64,000 bases of DNA from Boesenbergia rotunda (GCA_024364735.1 JAGFNQ010005401.1:1-64000), one strand, 5' to 3'; positions 32,191 to 44,672 are shown, counted from the first letter of the stretch. Notes: a model not told the origin generated them from the letters alone. A program made the numbers and translations.

Positions 32191-33501
32191 GATCTATTTA
32201 ATTAAGGATTATACCTTTGTTGTATGCCCTTCGGTTATCCCGCTCGTCCTTGGTTTGCTGGATCTATTGCACGTTCAAGTATTTGTGCCTCTGGTAGTAT
32301 CCACATGAACATGACCTACGCCTCGAAAATGAACCACCTTAATTGTGCTAGCAACTTGGGATGACTCACAAAACACCAAAACCCAAGTGAGGGTTTCGGC
32401 CAAGAGGGAGAGGGAGGAGGAAGAAGAAGCATGACCTCTAGTCTCATCACAAGAGACCCTTTATAGTCATCCAAGTGAAGATGAACCTAGTGTGAATGCT
32501 AATAAAACTCAATGAATATCTTGATGTTCAATTTGATTTTTTTTCATCTTCTCTTCATCTAATGAAAAAAACTCAATTTAGTTTTTCTATCTTCTCTTCA
32601 TCTAATGAAGAGATAGTTCAATTTGGGTTTTTCATCTTCCCTTTAATAATAATATTCATTAACCTTTTAATGAATATTATTTATTCTCAAGTGGTTGAGT
32701 CTAATCTAAAAGAGTCTAACTCTGATTAGACTCAATCCCTCAACTCAATTGGATTCATTGAGTCTAACTCAATTAATCCAATTTAGGATCACAATTTAGT
32801 CGAACTAAATTCAATTTACCTCAAAGATATCGTGTCCGATATGTGTGACCCAATAGGTTCTCGTAATGTTGATAATGTATCTAAACCACTTTAGATACAT
32901 AAACAATGAGCGACAGCTAGCAATGCATCATTGCTACACAAGTGACAAGAATCTCGAGATTTGACATAACTTTTCCATGACTATTATAATGTATGATTTT
33001 ATCCTTCTATCATCGATATCTAGATTGATTAATACGGCATAGACCATGTCATCCACTAATTAATCTTTATCTTTTTTTGATCACCAAGTAAACTCACTCA
33101 AGAAAATGAGTTAAATATCTCATATTAACTCATTTCAGCATAGTCATGCATTTAGTAGTCTTACTCAATCAAGGGACCCACAAATATCACTCCCATTATA
33201 TGGGAGAGATAGATCCCATCTACATCACTTACATCCCTCCACATAATTTGTTGCATACCTAGTAATCACCTTTATATATAGTCTACCCTATTATGGGTAA
33301 CGTTTGACGATACAAAAATACACAACTTCTTATGTAGCGAACCGTAGTGACTTCAGGTCTAAGGACTATTCATACTAATAGTCACATGAGAAAGTGTATG
33401 ACACTCGTATAACGATCTATGAAATTTTATCATGGCGAGTCAATTTAGTACACATTCTCTAATGTATATCTATATGTCAACTTGATATCTCATATCTATG
33501 A
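32191..33501 (-). mobile_element. LTR fragment of a third copia-like family
   Basis: No coding capacity, but the layout is that of an LTR in minus orientation: CTATAAAGGGTC on the minus strand near 32456-32467, followed by a GAAGAAG/CTT-rich leader (32400-32440), and an upstream AT-rich part with repeated AATTCAATTTAG- and CTCAATT-type words (32500-32830). The right end is cut by the Sirevirus-like LTR starting at 33502. The left limit is approximate. No partner LTR is in the window, so the class is inferred. Confidence 0.5.
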
Positions 33502-35204
33502 TGTTGGTGCAATTTGCACTAATAGTTAAACTTAAGTTTTGATGAATGACAAATAGGTTAAAGTTAGGCTTGCTTTTGGTTTTGACCTCTTTACTAAGTG
33601 TGCAGGGTTGAAAGACTTAAGACCTGACACCAGGCTGAAGTCCAGGGTGGTTGAGTCCTGGTGGCCGGGAAGTCCAGTTGGGTTCGCGAGGCCTGACAAC
33701 AGGATGAAGCCCAAGTTGGTTGAAACTTGGCAAAAACACAAGGGTGGTTGAGCCCTGGCGGGAAGACCTGGTGGGTCAAGAAGTTGAGTAGAGCTGCACG
33801 AGGTAAGTAAGGTAAGTCACTGGAGGAGCGAACCAGTGAGGACGGGTCCTATTTTAGGACTGTAGGTGCGGTCCAACTTAGGCCCATTTTGGTGACCTCG
33901 GTTGAGTCCTAGTTAGATCCTTATCCAGGTTTGGATGGGGTCTAATTAACTCTAAAATCATTCTTATCTTAGTCCATTACATTAACTCTATTTTACAGGT
34001 TTTATTTGATATGTGAACTAATTAGATTTTGTAGGTAAATTTTACAAAATTATTCCTCATCTAAAGCCTCGGTGATGGATAAACTCTCATTTAAATTATT
34101 CGTATTTCTTATTTTATTTGAGAATAAAATTATAAATTATTCCTCATCTAAAGCCTCGTAGAGGATAAACTCTCATTTAAATTATTCGTATTTCTTATTT
34201 TATTTGAGAATAAAATTACTCCTACTAATGATAAAATGTTATTCTGTACTAGAGTTTAAACTTTAAATTATTTTTTTAATTTAAGTGAAGCAAAGGATAG
34301 AAACGTTATCTTCTTTGAATTATTCCAAAAAATAGATTGCTAACTTTATTTAAATTATTTTTTATTTAAGTGGAGCAAAGGATAGAAACATTATCTTCTT
34401 TGGATTATTCCAAAGAATAGCTTGCTAACTTTATTTAAATTATTTTTTCAATTTAAGTGGAGCATTCTTATTTTAATTTAAGTGGAACATTCTTATCTTA
34501 ATTTAAGTGGAGCATTTTTAATTAACTCTAAATGCATTCTTATCTTAATTTAATTAGCTATTTTTAAATTATTTAAGAATAGCTTGCTGATAGATAAAGT
34601 TTGGGCTGAGAAGATCATGCATCGGATTGAATATTGGCAGCTCGAGGCACTATAAAAAGAAGCAAGCGAGCTCTCTAAAGACATATATATTTTTTTAAGT
34701 CTGGTTCAAGCTTTGGTGCTCTCTGGCTTCCACGCTCCTCTGCTGCGGTTTGTGCTTTGACTCGACGCTGTCCGACTACTACCGGAAGATCGCTCCCAAC
34801 ACCCAAGCTGCTTCAGATAATCTTAAGTGATGGGTAACGCATTTTTATTTGTTATGTCTGCACTGAAATTATTTAAGGGGGAAGTGTAGGGTTGTTACAC
34901 TTCCGCCTAATCTTGTATTCGAATCGCCCTACCGGGAGTTTACCGGTAGAGAATTTTAGTGGATTGCCCACAGGAAAGGTTCAAGGAGCCTGGGCCTTTG
35001 AGTAGGAGTCGCCGAAGGCTCCGAACGAAGTAAAACTCATCGCTTATTTTTAATTATTTTTCGCTTTTGTGTTTCGTTTTAATTTTTCCATCGTGCACAT
35101 TTTTCAAAGCATCGTACGATTTTCTATCGACTCTGATTTTAAAACAAAAGTTTTAAAAGCCACGTGATTCACCCCCCCCCCCTCTCACGTGCATCGGTCC
35201 TACA
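33502..35204 (+). mobile_element. 5' LTR of Sirevirus-like element (1703 bp)
   Basis: Begins TGTTGGTGCAATTTGCACTA (small terminal hairpin) and ends CGGTCCTACA. The PBS follows two bases later. It has decayed GTCC(A/T)GG-type minisatellite at 33610-33780, TATAAAAAG at 34651-34659, a GCCTTTGAGTAGGAGTCGCC phrase near 34997 and a C run at 35171-35182. The middle (34060-34560) holds two to three copies of a unit around TTAAATTATTCGTATTTC and AAGTGGAGCA. It lacks the GGGCGCCC blocks of the solo LTRs. The 3' LTR is not found in the window. Confidence 0.88.
34651..34659 (+). promoter_or_regulatory. TATA box of Sirevirus-like LTR
   Basis: TATAAAAAG preceded by GAGGCAC, about 550 bp before the LTR end; equivalent position to the solo LTR boxes. 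Confidence 0.55.
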
Positions 35205-35206
35205 AG

Positions 35207-35218
35207 TGGTATCAGAGC
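35207..35218 (+). other. Primer-binding site (initiator Met tRNA)
   Basis: TGGTATCAGAGC, two bases downstream of the LTR, complementary to the 3' end of plant initiator-Met tRNA. It fixes the element on the plus strand. Confidence 0.9.
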
Positions 35219-35482
35219 ACTGGTACGCTCTGAATCGGTGCAACCATCGTAAGAGCCAGGGGAGATCCAGTTTTTCGCATTTTGTGTTTTTCGTTGCACA
35301 ATCTAAATTAGGTATTGTTGCTTAAATTTAGATCTTTTTCTTTTGTTCGTTCAGTTTTACTCGAATTTGGTGCAACACCATTTCGAGTCACTCTTCTCTT
35401 ATTTCTTTTTTTTTCGTACCACACCACTAATCCAAGACTTAGTCTTGAAACGAGTTTTATTATTTTTTTTTGTAAATCACAG

Positions 35483-36211
35483 ATGGCCCAGAGTAAAGGT
35501 TACAACACTGCTCATCCTCCGCTCTTCAACGGGGAAGATTTACCCTACTGGAAGCGGAGAATGGAAGTGTACCTCAAAATCGATATGGATCAATGGTTCG
35601 CGGTGCAAACTGGCTATGAACCACCAATGGACGAGGGAAACAAGGCGCCGTTGAAGTCCGATAGATGGAACTTGGAAATGAAGAAAAAAGTGCAGATCGA
35701 ATTCAAAGCGCAGAACACCCTCCAGTGCGGACTAACCAAAGAAGAGTTGAACAGAATTAGACCAACCGAATCAGCAAAAGAACTTTGGGATAAACTAATT
35801 GAATTGCATGAAGGCACTACTGATGCAAAGGTAACAAAAAGGGATTTGCTTTTAAATAAATTGTTTAATATGAAAATGCAGGAAGGAGAATCTGCAAGTC
35901 AACTTCATGCTCGGATCAAGGACATACTAAATGGACTCCATCTGATTGGGCACAAACAAGAAAATAGAGACATTATAAGGTATGCACTAAATGTCTTTCC
36001 TAGAAATTCATTATGGGCATCCATTGTAGATGCTTATAAAATTTCTAGGAATCTTTCCAAAATAAATTTAGATGAACTGTTTTGTGAATTAGAATTGCAT
36101 GAACAAACTAACACCAAGGCTGAGAAAGGGTTTGCTTTGTTTCCAGATTCTTCAAGAAAGGTCAAGTCGAAGAAGAATATTCAAGAAGAATCCGAAGAAG
36201 AACCAGAGTAA
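35483..36211 (+). pseudogene. Sirevirus-like gag, capsid part
   Basis: The start MAQSKGYNTAHPPLF at 35483 is chosen over the upstream in-frame ATG at 35315 because it matches the related gag at 18699 and follows a leader. The 243-residue frame carries the gag domain: NGEDLPYWKRRMEVYL, TLQCGLTKEELNRIRP, KLIELHEGTTDAKVTKRD, MKMQEGESASQLHARIKDIL and ELFCELELHEQ. It stops at 36209 in an acidic stretch that continues in frame (DSDDEEHMVNMV), so the stop is a mutation. It would build the cytoplasmic particle. Confidence 0.9.
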
Positions 36212-37152
36212 GACTCAGACGACGAAGAGCATATGGTAAACATGGTAAGAAAAGTGTTTGCCAAAATGAAGAACAAGTTTTCAAAAAGGGACTCCAAAAG
36301 ATAATGAAGCCCATCAGCAATGAAGGTAAAAGTAAAATGACATGCTTTAGCTGCAACAGAAAAGGGCACTTCAAACATGAATGCCCCTATAAAAAGGAGG
36401 ACCAACCCAAGAAGAACACGAAGAAGAAGGCTTTACAAGCCACCTAGGACGAGAGCTCGGGCGACTCCGACAATGAACCACCAAAAAATTCAAGTTACCT
36501 CGTGCTAATGGCAACCGGACCTGGACCGGACTCGGAGAGCGACGATGATTCCGAATACGAGTTGAGCCAAGAGATCGGACTCTTTTCGGACGGCTCGACT
36601 GAGGTATACTTAGATTCAATTAATAAAAAGTTTTTCAAGATTATCTCTATTTTAAACAAAAATTTATTTGCATCTGAATCTAGGAATGACCAGCTCCTTA
36701 AGTAAAATCAAGACCTTAAGGAGCAATTAATTAATACCAAAACCTTAACTGAATCAACTCAAAATGAAAGAACAATTAAACTTGAAAATGATAACTCCAC
36801 CCTAAAGGGTGAACTTCAAAACCTTAAGGACTTACTAACAACTTTTACAACCCGGTCCAAGAATCTTGACCTTATTCTTGGATCTCAAAAGGGCGTGTAC
36901 AATAAATCTGGGATAGGATATAAATCAAGATCGACCCAAAAATCCTTTATCTCATTTGTCCACCCACGTGAAAACCGGCGAAAAGCGTGGGTCCCGAAAG
37001 CTTACCTAACAAAGCAAGTAGGGCAGAACCAATACTATGTCCCTAAGAAGGACATTCATTACATTGATCCTAAACACTCTACCTATAATTTAGGGGGAGG
37101 CATCAAATTAGTTGGCACCTCAAAGTCACCCTTTACCCGTCTGGGTACCTAG
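36212..37152 (+). pseudogene. Sirevirus-like gag C-terminal part with zinc knuckle
   Basis: In a different frame from 35483, showing a frameshift near 36300. It has an intact CCHC zinc knuckle (C-x2-C-x4-H-x4-C, in CFSCNRKGHFKHEC, near 36343-36385), a lysine-rich tail, an acidic stretch, then a coiled-coil-like asparagine/lysine/glutamate-rich region (36600-36890) and a basic end up to 37152. Stops occur at about 36447 (TAG, where the surroundings suggest a former Trp codon) and about 36703. The long coiled-coil-like gag end fits Sireviruses; lineage is inferred. Confidence 0.82.
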
Positions 37153-37856
37153 GACTAGTTTCAAAACTTAGTCTGACACTTGACCTACTTAGTACCAGGG
37201 TAGGGCGAGCTGATAGTACGTTTGGGAAGCTGATCTAAGAAGTCAGGTAGGGGAAGACGTCCTTTATTTGGTCTTCTTAGCCTAGTGGAACTAACCGAAG
37301 CTACCCCGCCACATCCTAGACTAGTTAGACCAAGGAGTTTCAATAGGTAGGTTAAAAGTACAACTTCCTTAAGTGGTTTTGCCTAGAAAGTGGTTGTTGA
37401 TCCAATAAGGCTTCGGCCAAAGAATACCTCTGTGCCTCGCCACGGCCTGGAAACCAATTATGGAAGTATACTTTTAAACTGCTTCTTGTCAAACCTGAAT
37501 CTAATAGAGGTCAGATTAGCTTTTATAAAACAAACTCAAACTTATCTCACACAAATCATAGGATCCCTTTGATTGACAACTTAGATCAAGTGAGATGAAT
37601 AAGGACAACTAAATTCAAAATTCAAAATTTTCAATTCCTTAAATCTTTTAAATTCCTTAACTTTTTCAAAATTTCAAGTCTTCAAATTTCTTAAGGTTTT
37701 TCAAAATTCAAATTCTCCTAAACATTTTAAAAATTTAAACTTTTAATCTTCTTAAGTTTTTTTTTGGGGTTCAAATTTCTTAAGTTTCTTTAAATCATTC
37801 CTTTAACTCATTCAAAACTTAAACTAAATTCTAAAAAATCTCCTACCTAACTGTAG
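37153..37856 (+). other. Degenerate gag-pol spacer, AT-rich repeats
   Basis: No frame is kept. 37600-37800 is a run of degenerate TTCAAA/CTTAAG-type words (TTCAAAATTT, TTCTTAAG, TTTTTCAAAATTC), perhaps expanded by slippage. The spacer separates the gag end from the protease. Confidence 0.6.
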
Positions 37857-39410
37857 GAAAACAAGTGGATTATCGACAGTGGGTGCTCCAGACACATGAC
37901 TGGGGATCCCACCAAGTTTACAAAACTCATGTACAAAAGTCAAGGGACCATTGCGTTTGGAAACAACGGTAAACTTAAGGTAATTGGCCTAGGTAGCATT
38001 GAACTTAAGTCTGATTTTATAATTAAAAATGTCTTACTTGTTGAAAACTTTCACTTCAATTTACTAAGCATCAGCCAATTGTGTGACACTGGGTATAAAG
38101 TTAGGTTCTTGTCCAATGAATGTCTGATCAAACACACTAACAACCCAAACATCACACTTAGAGGACATAGACACAATAACATCTATGAAATTAGGTTAAC
38201 CCATCCCCTAGCAAATTGTCTTTTAACACAAAAGGATGAGACTTGGCTCTGGCATAGGAGACTTTCACACACTCACTTTAGAAAATTACCTAAACTAAAT
38301 GGTTTAGTTAGAGGCATACCAAAGTTACCTGACTTTGAGACAACCTTATGTAATGCTTGTCAACAAGGGAAACAAACTAGATCAACTCACAAACCAACTA
38401 ATCAAACTCAAACTAAATCAATTCTTGAATTAATTCACCTAGACCTATTTGACTCACATGGGGTAAAATTAATTAGTGGGAATCTATACTGTTTAGTAAT
38501 TATAGATGACTATTCAAGATTCACCTGGGTAAAATTCTTAAAAAATAAAGATGAAACGTTTGATATATTTACTCAATTTTGCAAATTAACAGAAAATAAA
38601 AAAGGGATTAAAATTATAAGACTTAGGAGTGATAACGGTGGGGAATTCAAAAATAAAAAATTTAATCAATTCTGTTTAGAAAATGGCTACCACCACGAAT
38701 TCTCCTACCCTAAAACACCTCAACAAAATGAAATTGAAGAAAGAAAAAATAGAACACTACATGAAACTACCAGAACAATGCTTAATGAATACAACTTACC
38801 TAAATACCTTTGGGCTGAGGCTGCCAGTACAACCTGTTATGTACAAAACAGAATAACTATAAATAAAAATCTAGGAAAAACATATTTTGAAATCTATTAT
38901 AACAAACAACCTAATATTAAGTATTTTAAAGTATTTGGATGTAAAGTGTATATATTAAATACTAGAGAACACTTAGGAAAGTTTACATCTAAGGTTGAGG
39001 AAGGTATCTTTGTAGGTTATTCCCCTACCAATAGAGCCTATCGAGTTTATAACAAAACTACCCTAAGAATTGAAGAAACTACAAATGTAAAATTTGATGA
39101 AAAATCTGACCCAAATAACTCTGATCAAACCACCTACCGACTAATTGATTTTGTTAGGTCCAGTACTGGCCCAGATGAAAGCCCAATTAAGGACCAAGAC
39201 TATGATCTGGCTGAACCTTCACCTAAGCAAACCAGAACCATTCGAGTTTGCTCAGCCCACCCTATTGATCAAATCATATGTGATCCAGAACTAAGGGATC
39301 AAACTAGGTCAGCCTTTAGAAACCTTATCCAAATTGCTTTAATTTCCAAAATTGAACCAAAATCAGTAGAAGAGTCTTTACTTGACCCTGATTGGTACAT
39401 AGCCGTGGGT
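37857..39410 (+). pseudogene. Sirevirus-like protease and integrase, truncated
   Basis: Open from 37857. Residues are counted from the Met at 37896. The protease motif WIIDSGCSRHMTG lies at the start. Next come the GAG-pre-integrase zinc site (H120, H125, C152, C155) and the integrase core with D183, D246 and E282 (35 residues between the last two), in HLDLFDSHG, LRSDNGGEF and EERKNRTL; the NG before the last motif is changed to NE. It ends at about residue 504 in LLDPDWYIAVGE, just where RT should begin, and runs into the tandem array. The frame is intact over 500 codons, so the truncation came while the gene was little decayed. Confidence 0.9.
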
Positions 39411-39439
39411 GAGTGTGCAGCCCAATTACTTTGGATGAT
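39411..39439. other. Junction between Sirevirus-like pol and tandem LTR array
   Basis: About 13 bases of unclear origin (TGTGCAGCCC), then AATTACTTTGGATGAT, which is exactly the last part of the array internal domain (also before LTR2, LTR3 and LTR4). So the array enters the pol gene with a 16-base stub of internal domain and not with a clean LTR end. No target duplication is visible on this side. Confidence 0.7.
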
Positions 39440-41825
39440 TGATGAGCCCGGATTAGGTGTCACAAATGTGGGTCTCAAAATTTAGATATGTGTGAGCTGG
39501 AAACCCTTTTTGCAATCAAAGATGGAAACGTAGTAAATGAGCCACAGGTCATGTTTTTCCTAGGGCTAGTTGATGTTGTGTGATTCGAGCTTGTATTTAT
39601 GCATTGTTGCTATTTTTGGGTTTCAAATAAAGTCTGGAGTTTTGAGTTGCAATTCGGAATTGAAATCGTAATGCAAAGAAATAAATTTAACTAAGAAAAC
39701 TGAAGATAAGTAATTTCCACTAAGAAACTCGACTAATAGGAAACTTAACTTAATCAGCCAATGCAAGCTTGCAGAAATTGGAGAACAAAAACTGCTGTCA
39801 AGTGTAAAAATTCAAACAAGCTGTGTTCAACTTCGGGGATTACTCAAACTAACCGAATGCAAGTAAGCAGTAACCTATGCTAAAGTTTCAATTGATACCA
39901 ATGCAAAAATGATGACTGATGTGTTGAAAAGAAAACTCGAATTCAAAAGCAAACCTAATGAAACACAGCTAACATTAACCAGTTTGTTGGAATTTCATTC
40001 GATACACAGTTCATAAACAATGAAATTGATACACAGCTGGGAAGTTGGCACAACCTAAATGCATGAATGACATTGATCAACTCAGCTTGTAAAAACAGAG
40101 CTAGCAATGAAGAAATTGCAGGAATGAACTGATAATTGCAGAATTACATAACTGCTTAACTAGCAATCTAAGCAAAAGTGCAGAAAGAAAAAACTGAATG
40201 TAAATCACACTTCGTTCACAAGCATCAGCAAACTAAATGTTATCTAAAATCCCAAGAATTGAAACTAAACACGAATTGAATTCAATTGAAGTTGCAAAAC
40301 TGAGAATCCAAGTTGGCACGCATGAACAGAAATTCAGAAACTCTAGCAGGAAACTGAAACACAAGGAAAAACTGATACGCAGGGATTTAAATTTTGAAAT
40401 GAACTGAAATTGAGCACAAATGTCAACTAAACAACTATCTAGCTACTCATGTTGAGAAATTAAAGCTTAATTGCGACAGAACAATTCAGAAAACCAAATT
40501 AAAATAGCTGATACAAGTGCAGCAATAAAACAGAATTCAGAAATCGAAATTACAGCTAATATAATGAAAATTAACTAAAGAATTAAGCCTCAATCCTCGC
40601 CTAGCTCAAGAACTCCTTATTCGTCATGCAATGGCAAGCCTCGAACCTGTAAGCTCAGCAAATCAGTAGAAAATCAGTCTCTGCGATCAAATCCATTCAA
40701 ACTCTGCTCAAGCTGAAAATTGCAACCGATTTCTTCGACCTCGCTGTGGTGGATTGCGATAAGGACTTGGGAATGCTCCAAGCTTTCCAGGGAACCCCTC
40801 CAGATAGCTCGGATGAAATGAAGATGGTGCACAACTGAGATTGACGAAATCAGATGATAGAGCTACGGAAACCTCACGAAGCTCTGTTGTTGGACAAAAT
40901 TCAATCTGGAAACGTCTCAGAGAGCTCTCTCCACTGACTTAGCACTTGTTCTAATGAAGAATCAAGTGGTCGCGCCTCTTAGATGAAGAAGAACATGAAG
41001 AACGATGAAGAACTGCTGAAGAAGACGAAGAAACGTCAAAGACGCGACGAGGAAACCCTGTGCAGAAATGTTGATTAAATACTTTGAATTCAATGGCTGA
41101 GATTGTTTTGGATGAATCCAATGGTCGAATCTTCTCTGATTTAATCCAAACATTGATGATGTTGATCAGGGGTCAGGATCTGCCTCGTGGTAGCTCGGAT
41201 CCTACAGATTTGCATCGGATGGCTCAGATCAACCTGATCTTTGAATGGACGCTCTAAATCCCTCTGATCTTGATCCACCGGCCGAATGATCTCTGATTTA
41301 GATGAAACCTTTAGATCTTGATCAGAGTGTTTGATTAACTCTAACCCTAGCTCAGATTTACTAGATCAGTGGCGGATGGTCCAGATCTTCTCTTTTACTC
41401 AAATGGATGGTCTAGATCCCCTTGTCTTGATCCAACGGCTGGATCTTCTCCAATTTGCCCCTAAACCTCCAAATCTCATTATGATGATCAGATCTACCTT
41501 TCCTCAGCTTAGATCCATCTGATTTGCCTTGGATGATCGAGATCTGCTTAACTTCTGAATGGACGGCTCACAGTTCTCCAGAGCTTGATCGCCGTGATCT
41601 GAGCCCGATCCTGACCATTCTTGAACTCGGTCCATGATCCTTTCATGCCTACAAAAATAGATCGGCAATTAAGTTCAAAAATATTTCAAATGTATAAATA
41701 TTTGTAATAAAGCCTAAAAAAAAAGTAATCTATGGAACCGAGGGTAAATTCAATGTTACACATGTAAAATGTGGGTCAAACATGGATTTTACCATCTGAA
41801 ATAATCAATAAAATAGCACTTATCA
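39440..41825 (-). mobile_element. Array LTR1 (2386 bp)
   Basis: Plus-strand ends TGATGAGCCCGG and CACTTATCA; orientation is minus because a purine tract (AAGTGTGGGGGAGT on the minus strand) adjoins its right end. The U3 side (41163-41612) has 23 GATC tetramers in about 450 bp. A weak TATA-like AGTATTTAATC lies near 41065-41090 on the minus strand. The rest (39480-40600) is A-rich, with many CAGAAAT, CTGATAC and AATTCAGAAA words. No coding. Confidence 0.9.
41163..41612 (-). repeat. GATC-dense degenerate repeat in array U3
   Basis: Hand count gives 23 GATC in about 450 bp, against roughly two expected at random. Recurrent words are GATCTTGATC, GATCCAACGGC and GGACGGCTC. Equivalent blocks are in LTR2 (about 48700-49145), LTR3 (about 61827-62270) and the diverged solo LTR (about 22970-23340). 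Its place in U3 suggests many copies of one short binding site, or a decayed minisatellite. Confidence 0.75.
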
Positions 41826-42687
41826 ACTCCCCCACACTTAAGCTTGAGCGTCTCGCGAAACTACTAAGTATGTATCCCTTGGGTTTTCTCAAGCATAATT
41901 AGAAGCAAATGAAAAGAAATTACCTAAGGTTGTCAATTCTCAAAAATATAAGCTCTATAGATTAGTATCTCGTCCTTAAATCAACAACTTAGCCTTTTTC
42001 ATCCTTCATGAGTAATTGAGATGAATTTTAAATCACTAAGCTTTTCAAGGGAAGTTTTGGTGGCTCTCTCCTTAAGTTCTAAGTTGATGATGGAAGTAGA
42101 GCTCACTCAAACACACACGTCTCTTGCACTACCATAGACTTGATTGTTATCTATTCTCCACCATTATTCATGATTAGGATCCACATCTACAAAAATAAGT
42201 GAAAACATGGAAAATGGTAAGAATTGAAGTGAAAACCAAGGAAATAGAAAATTTATGGAGTGGAAGACTTTAATGCTCAAGGATATTTTTGATGCACTTT
42301 GCCCTCTTGTCAGTCCTTGTAATGAAGTCAAAAGTGTGATGGAGTGAGACTATGGCATTGCCCTTCAAGAATTTGATGAAAAGTCCTCACTAGGCTCAAT
42401 GTGCCAATTATCCACCTTGCGTGCCAACTTTACTTCCTTCTTTTTTCTTTTCTAAATATTTTTTTTAAACATCCTCTAGCAAATTCAGACTTGTAGTGGA
42501 GCAAAGAATTGATTTGGATGAGAGAAACTGCATCTTCTCCATGGTGCCGAAACTCCATATGTGTGCAAAATGTAAAAGCCAAGATTGATTTTTTTTTCTG
42601 CTCTCTAATCTTCTAATGTGCAATTGGAGCTCTTTGGTTTTGAATTTACATCCTAGGAACTTGAAACATTAAATTACTTTGGATGAT
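41826..42687 (-). mobile_element. Array internal domain 1 (862 bp), non-coding
   Basis: Lies between LTR1 and LTR2. The left end reads ACTCCCCCACACTTAAGCTT, the polypurine tract on the minus strand. The right end is AATTACTTTGGATGAT, where a PBS would be expected, but I see no match to a plant tRNA that I know. No reading frame of interest. Length and emptiness fit a non-autonomous LTR element (between TRIM and LARD in size). Confidence 0.85.
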
Positions 42688-43454
42688 TGATGAGCCCGGA
42701 TTAGGTGTCACGAATGTGGGTCTCAAAATTTAGATATGTGTGAGCTGGAAACTCTTTTTGCAATTAAAGATGGAAACGTAGTAAATGGGCCACAGGTAGT
42801 GTTTTTCATAGGGCTAGTTGATGTTGTGTGATTCAAGCTTGTATTTATGTGTTGTTGCTATTTTTGGGTTTCAAATAAAGTCTGGGGTTTTGAGTTGCAA
42901 TTCGGAATTGAAATCGCAATGCAAAGAAATAAATTTAACTAAGAAAACTGAAGATAAGTAATTTCCACTAAGAAACTCGACTAATAGGAAACTTAACTTA
43001 ATCAGCCAATGCAAGCTTGCAGAAATTGGAGAACTAAAACTGCTGTCAAGTGCAAAAATTCAAACAAGCTGTATTCAACTTCGGGAATTACTCAAACTAA
43101 CCGAATGCAAGTAAGCAGTAACCTATGCTAAAGTTTCAATTGATACCAATGCAGAAATGATGACTGATGTGTTGAAACACTAGTAGAATTTTGATAATAG
43201 ACTTCGTCAATAATTACTTCGGTGATGATGAATAACGAAGTAATATATATTAATAAACTTCGATAATAAAATTGGCGTAGTAAATATAGTTTTAGACTTC
43301 ATAGATTATAAAAATGGACTTAACTTCTAATTTTTAATAACAATTACTTCGTAATTTTTATATTTAATGAAGTAAGAAGGCTTACAATTAAATTTATAAT
43401 TTTAAATAGTGAAGTAATAAAATTGAACCGGTAAAACAAAATAAAATTTGAACC

Positions 43455-43458
<4 letters not shown>

Positions 43459-43494
<36 letters not shown>
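43459..43494. repeat. (AT)n microsatellite
   Basis: About 18 TA units inside CACTA 2. A GT/TA composite lies at 44680-44750. Confidence 0.9.
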
Positions 43495-43498
<4 letters not shown>

Positions 43499-44119
43499 AT
43501 GAGAGGAAAACTTCTCTGTTAAAACCTCACAGCTCTCGTGCCCTAACCTAAACCCATCGCCCGATCCCTTTCTCCCTCCCCTTAATCGCCAATGTCGCCG
43601 ATCTCCCCCAGTCGGTCGCCGCCCCTCGTCGTCGGTGCCAAGCCCAAGCCGACGTTGCCCCCTCTCCCGTCGTCGCCCCCTCTCCCGATGTCGCCCCCTC
43701 TCCCGACGTCGCCCCCTCTCGATGGAGCCCTAACTTCATTGCGCACAACGCCTCCCCCTTCTCCCGACGACGTGCCGCCCCCTTTTGCACGATGACGCGC
43801 CTCCGTCCCCTCTTCGCCGTGCTTGCATCTCCCCCTCCCCTCGACGCACATCTTCAACCATGCGCTCGCTAGGTTCCATTGGCGTTTTCCCTCTTCTTTT
43901 CCTTTCAGTTTTCTTCCCTATCCCACCCCCTTCTTTCCTTTCCTTGCAGAGCCGCTAGTTTTCTTCCTCTTTGAGGTTTCCTGGCCACGAGAAGAAAAGG
44001 CAAGTGTTTTGTTCGAGCTTGAGGCTTCCGTCTCTAACCGATCCGGTCCTGCTCGCCCATCACTTTGTCAACCAGGTTAGTTTCCTACACTATGGTTTCT
44101 GGCATCTCCTGCTGGGCAT

Positions 44120-44465
44120 AATTTCTGATTACCGTGGCATAATTTCTTATGAAATTTCGGATACCTTATAAGAAATTATAAGATCCACGGTATCAGAAAT
44201 TATGAGATCCATATAGCATAATTTCTGATCCGTGGATAATTTCTTAGGCATATTATCAAAAATTATGCGATCTCAGAAATATAGCATAATTTCTTATAAA
44301 TTTTCTAATACACGGTATCATAATTTCTAATAATTATGCGATCTCAGAAATTATGAGATCCATATAACATAATTTCTTAGGCATAATATCTAATACCGTG
44401 GATTTTTTATTACCGTGGATTTTTGATAATTTCTTAGGCATAATTTCTGATGAATTTTCTTTTTT
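44120..44465. repeat. Degenerate inverted and direct repeats in CACTA 2
   Basis: Repeated ATAATTTCTGAT and its complement ATCAGAAATTAT, and ACCGTGG with CCACGGT, alternate over about 340 bp, so the strand can fold in several ways. No gene. Confidence 0.7.
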
Positions 44466-44672
44466 TCTTTCCCTTAGAATCATATAGCATGAATTATCAA
44501 TACTTGTACTAGCAAAGAATTATAATAAATTTACCCCTTGTAATATTGCTTCTTCCAAGAATTATCAATGATCGAACATAATTGGTCTCAGATGTGTATT
44601 GATGTTGATCTCAGAAGTATCAATGAGAAAAAAGAGAAAGGTGGATACAAGATGTTTCCGAAAGGTAAATAC

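Noticed and set aside
41331..41522. 63-aa frame repeated at 48864-49055
   Set aside because: The two are nearly identical only because they lie in LTR1 and LTR2; the frame is in GATC-rich non-coding U3 and is antisense to the element.
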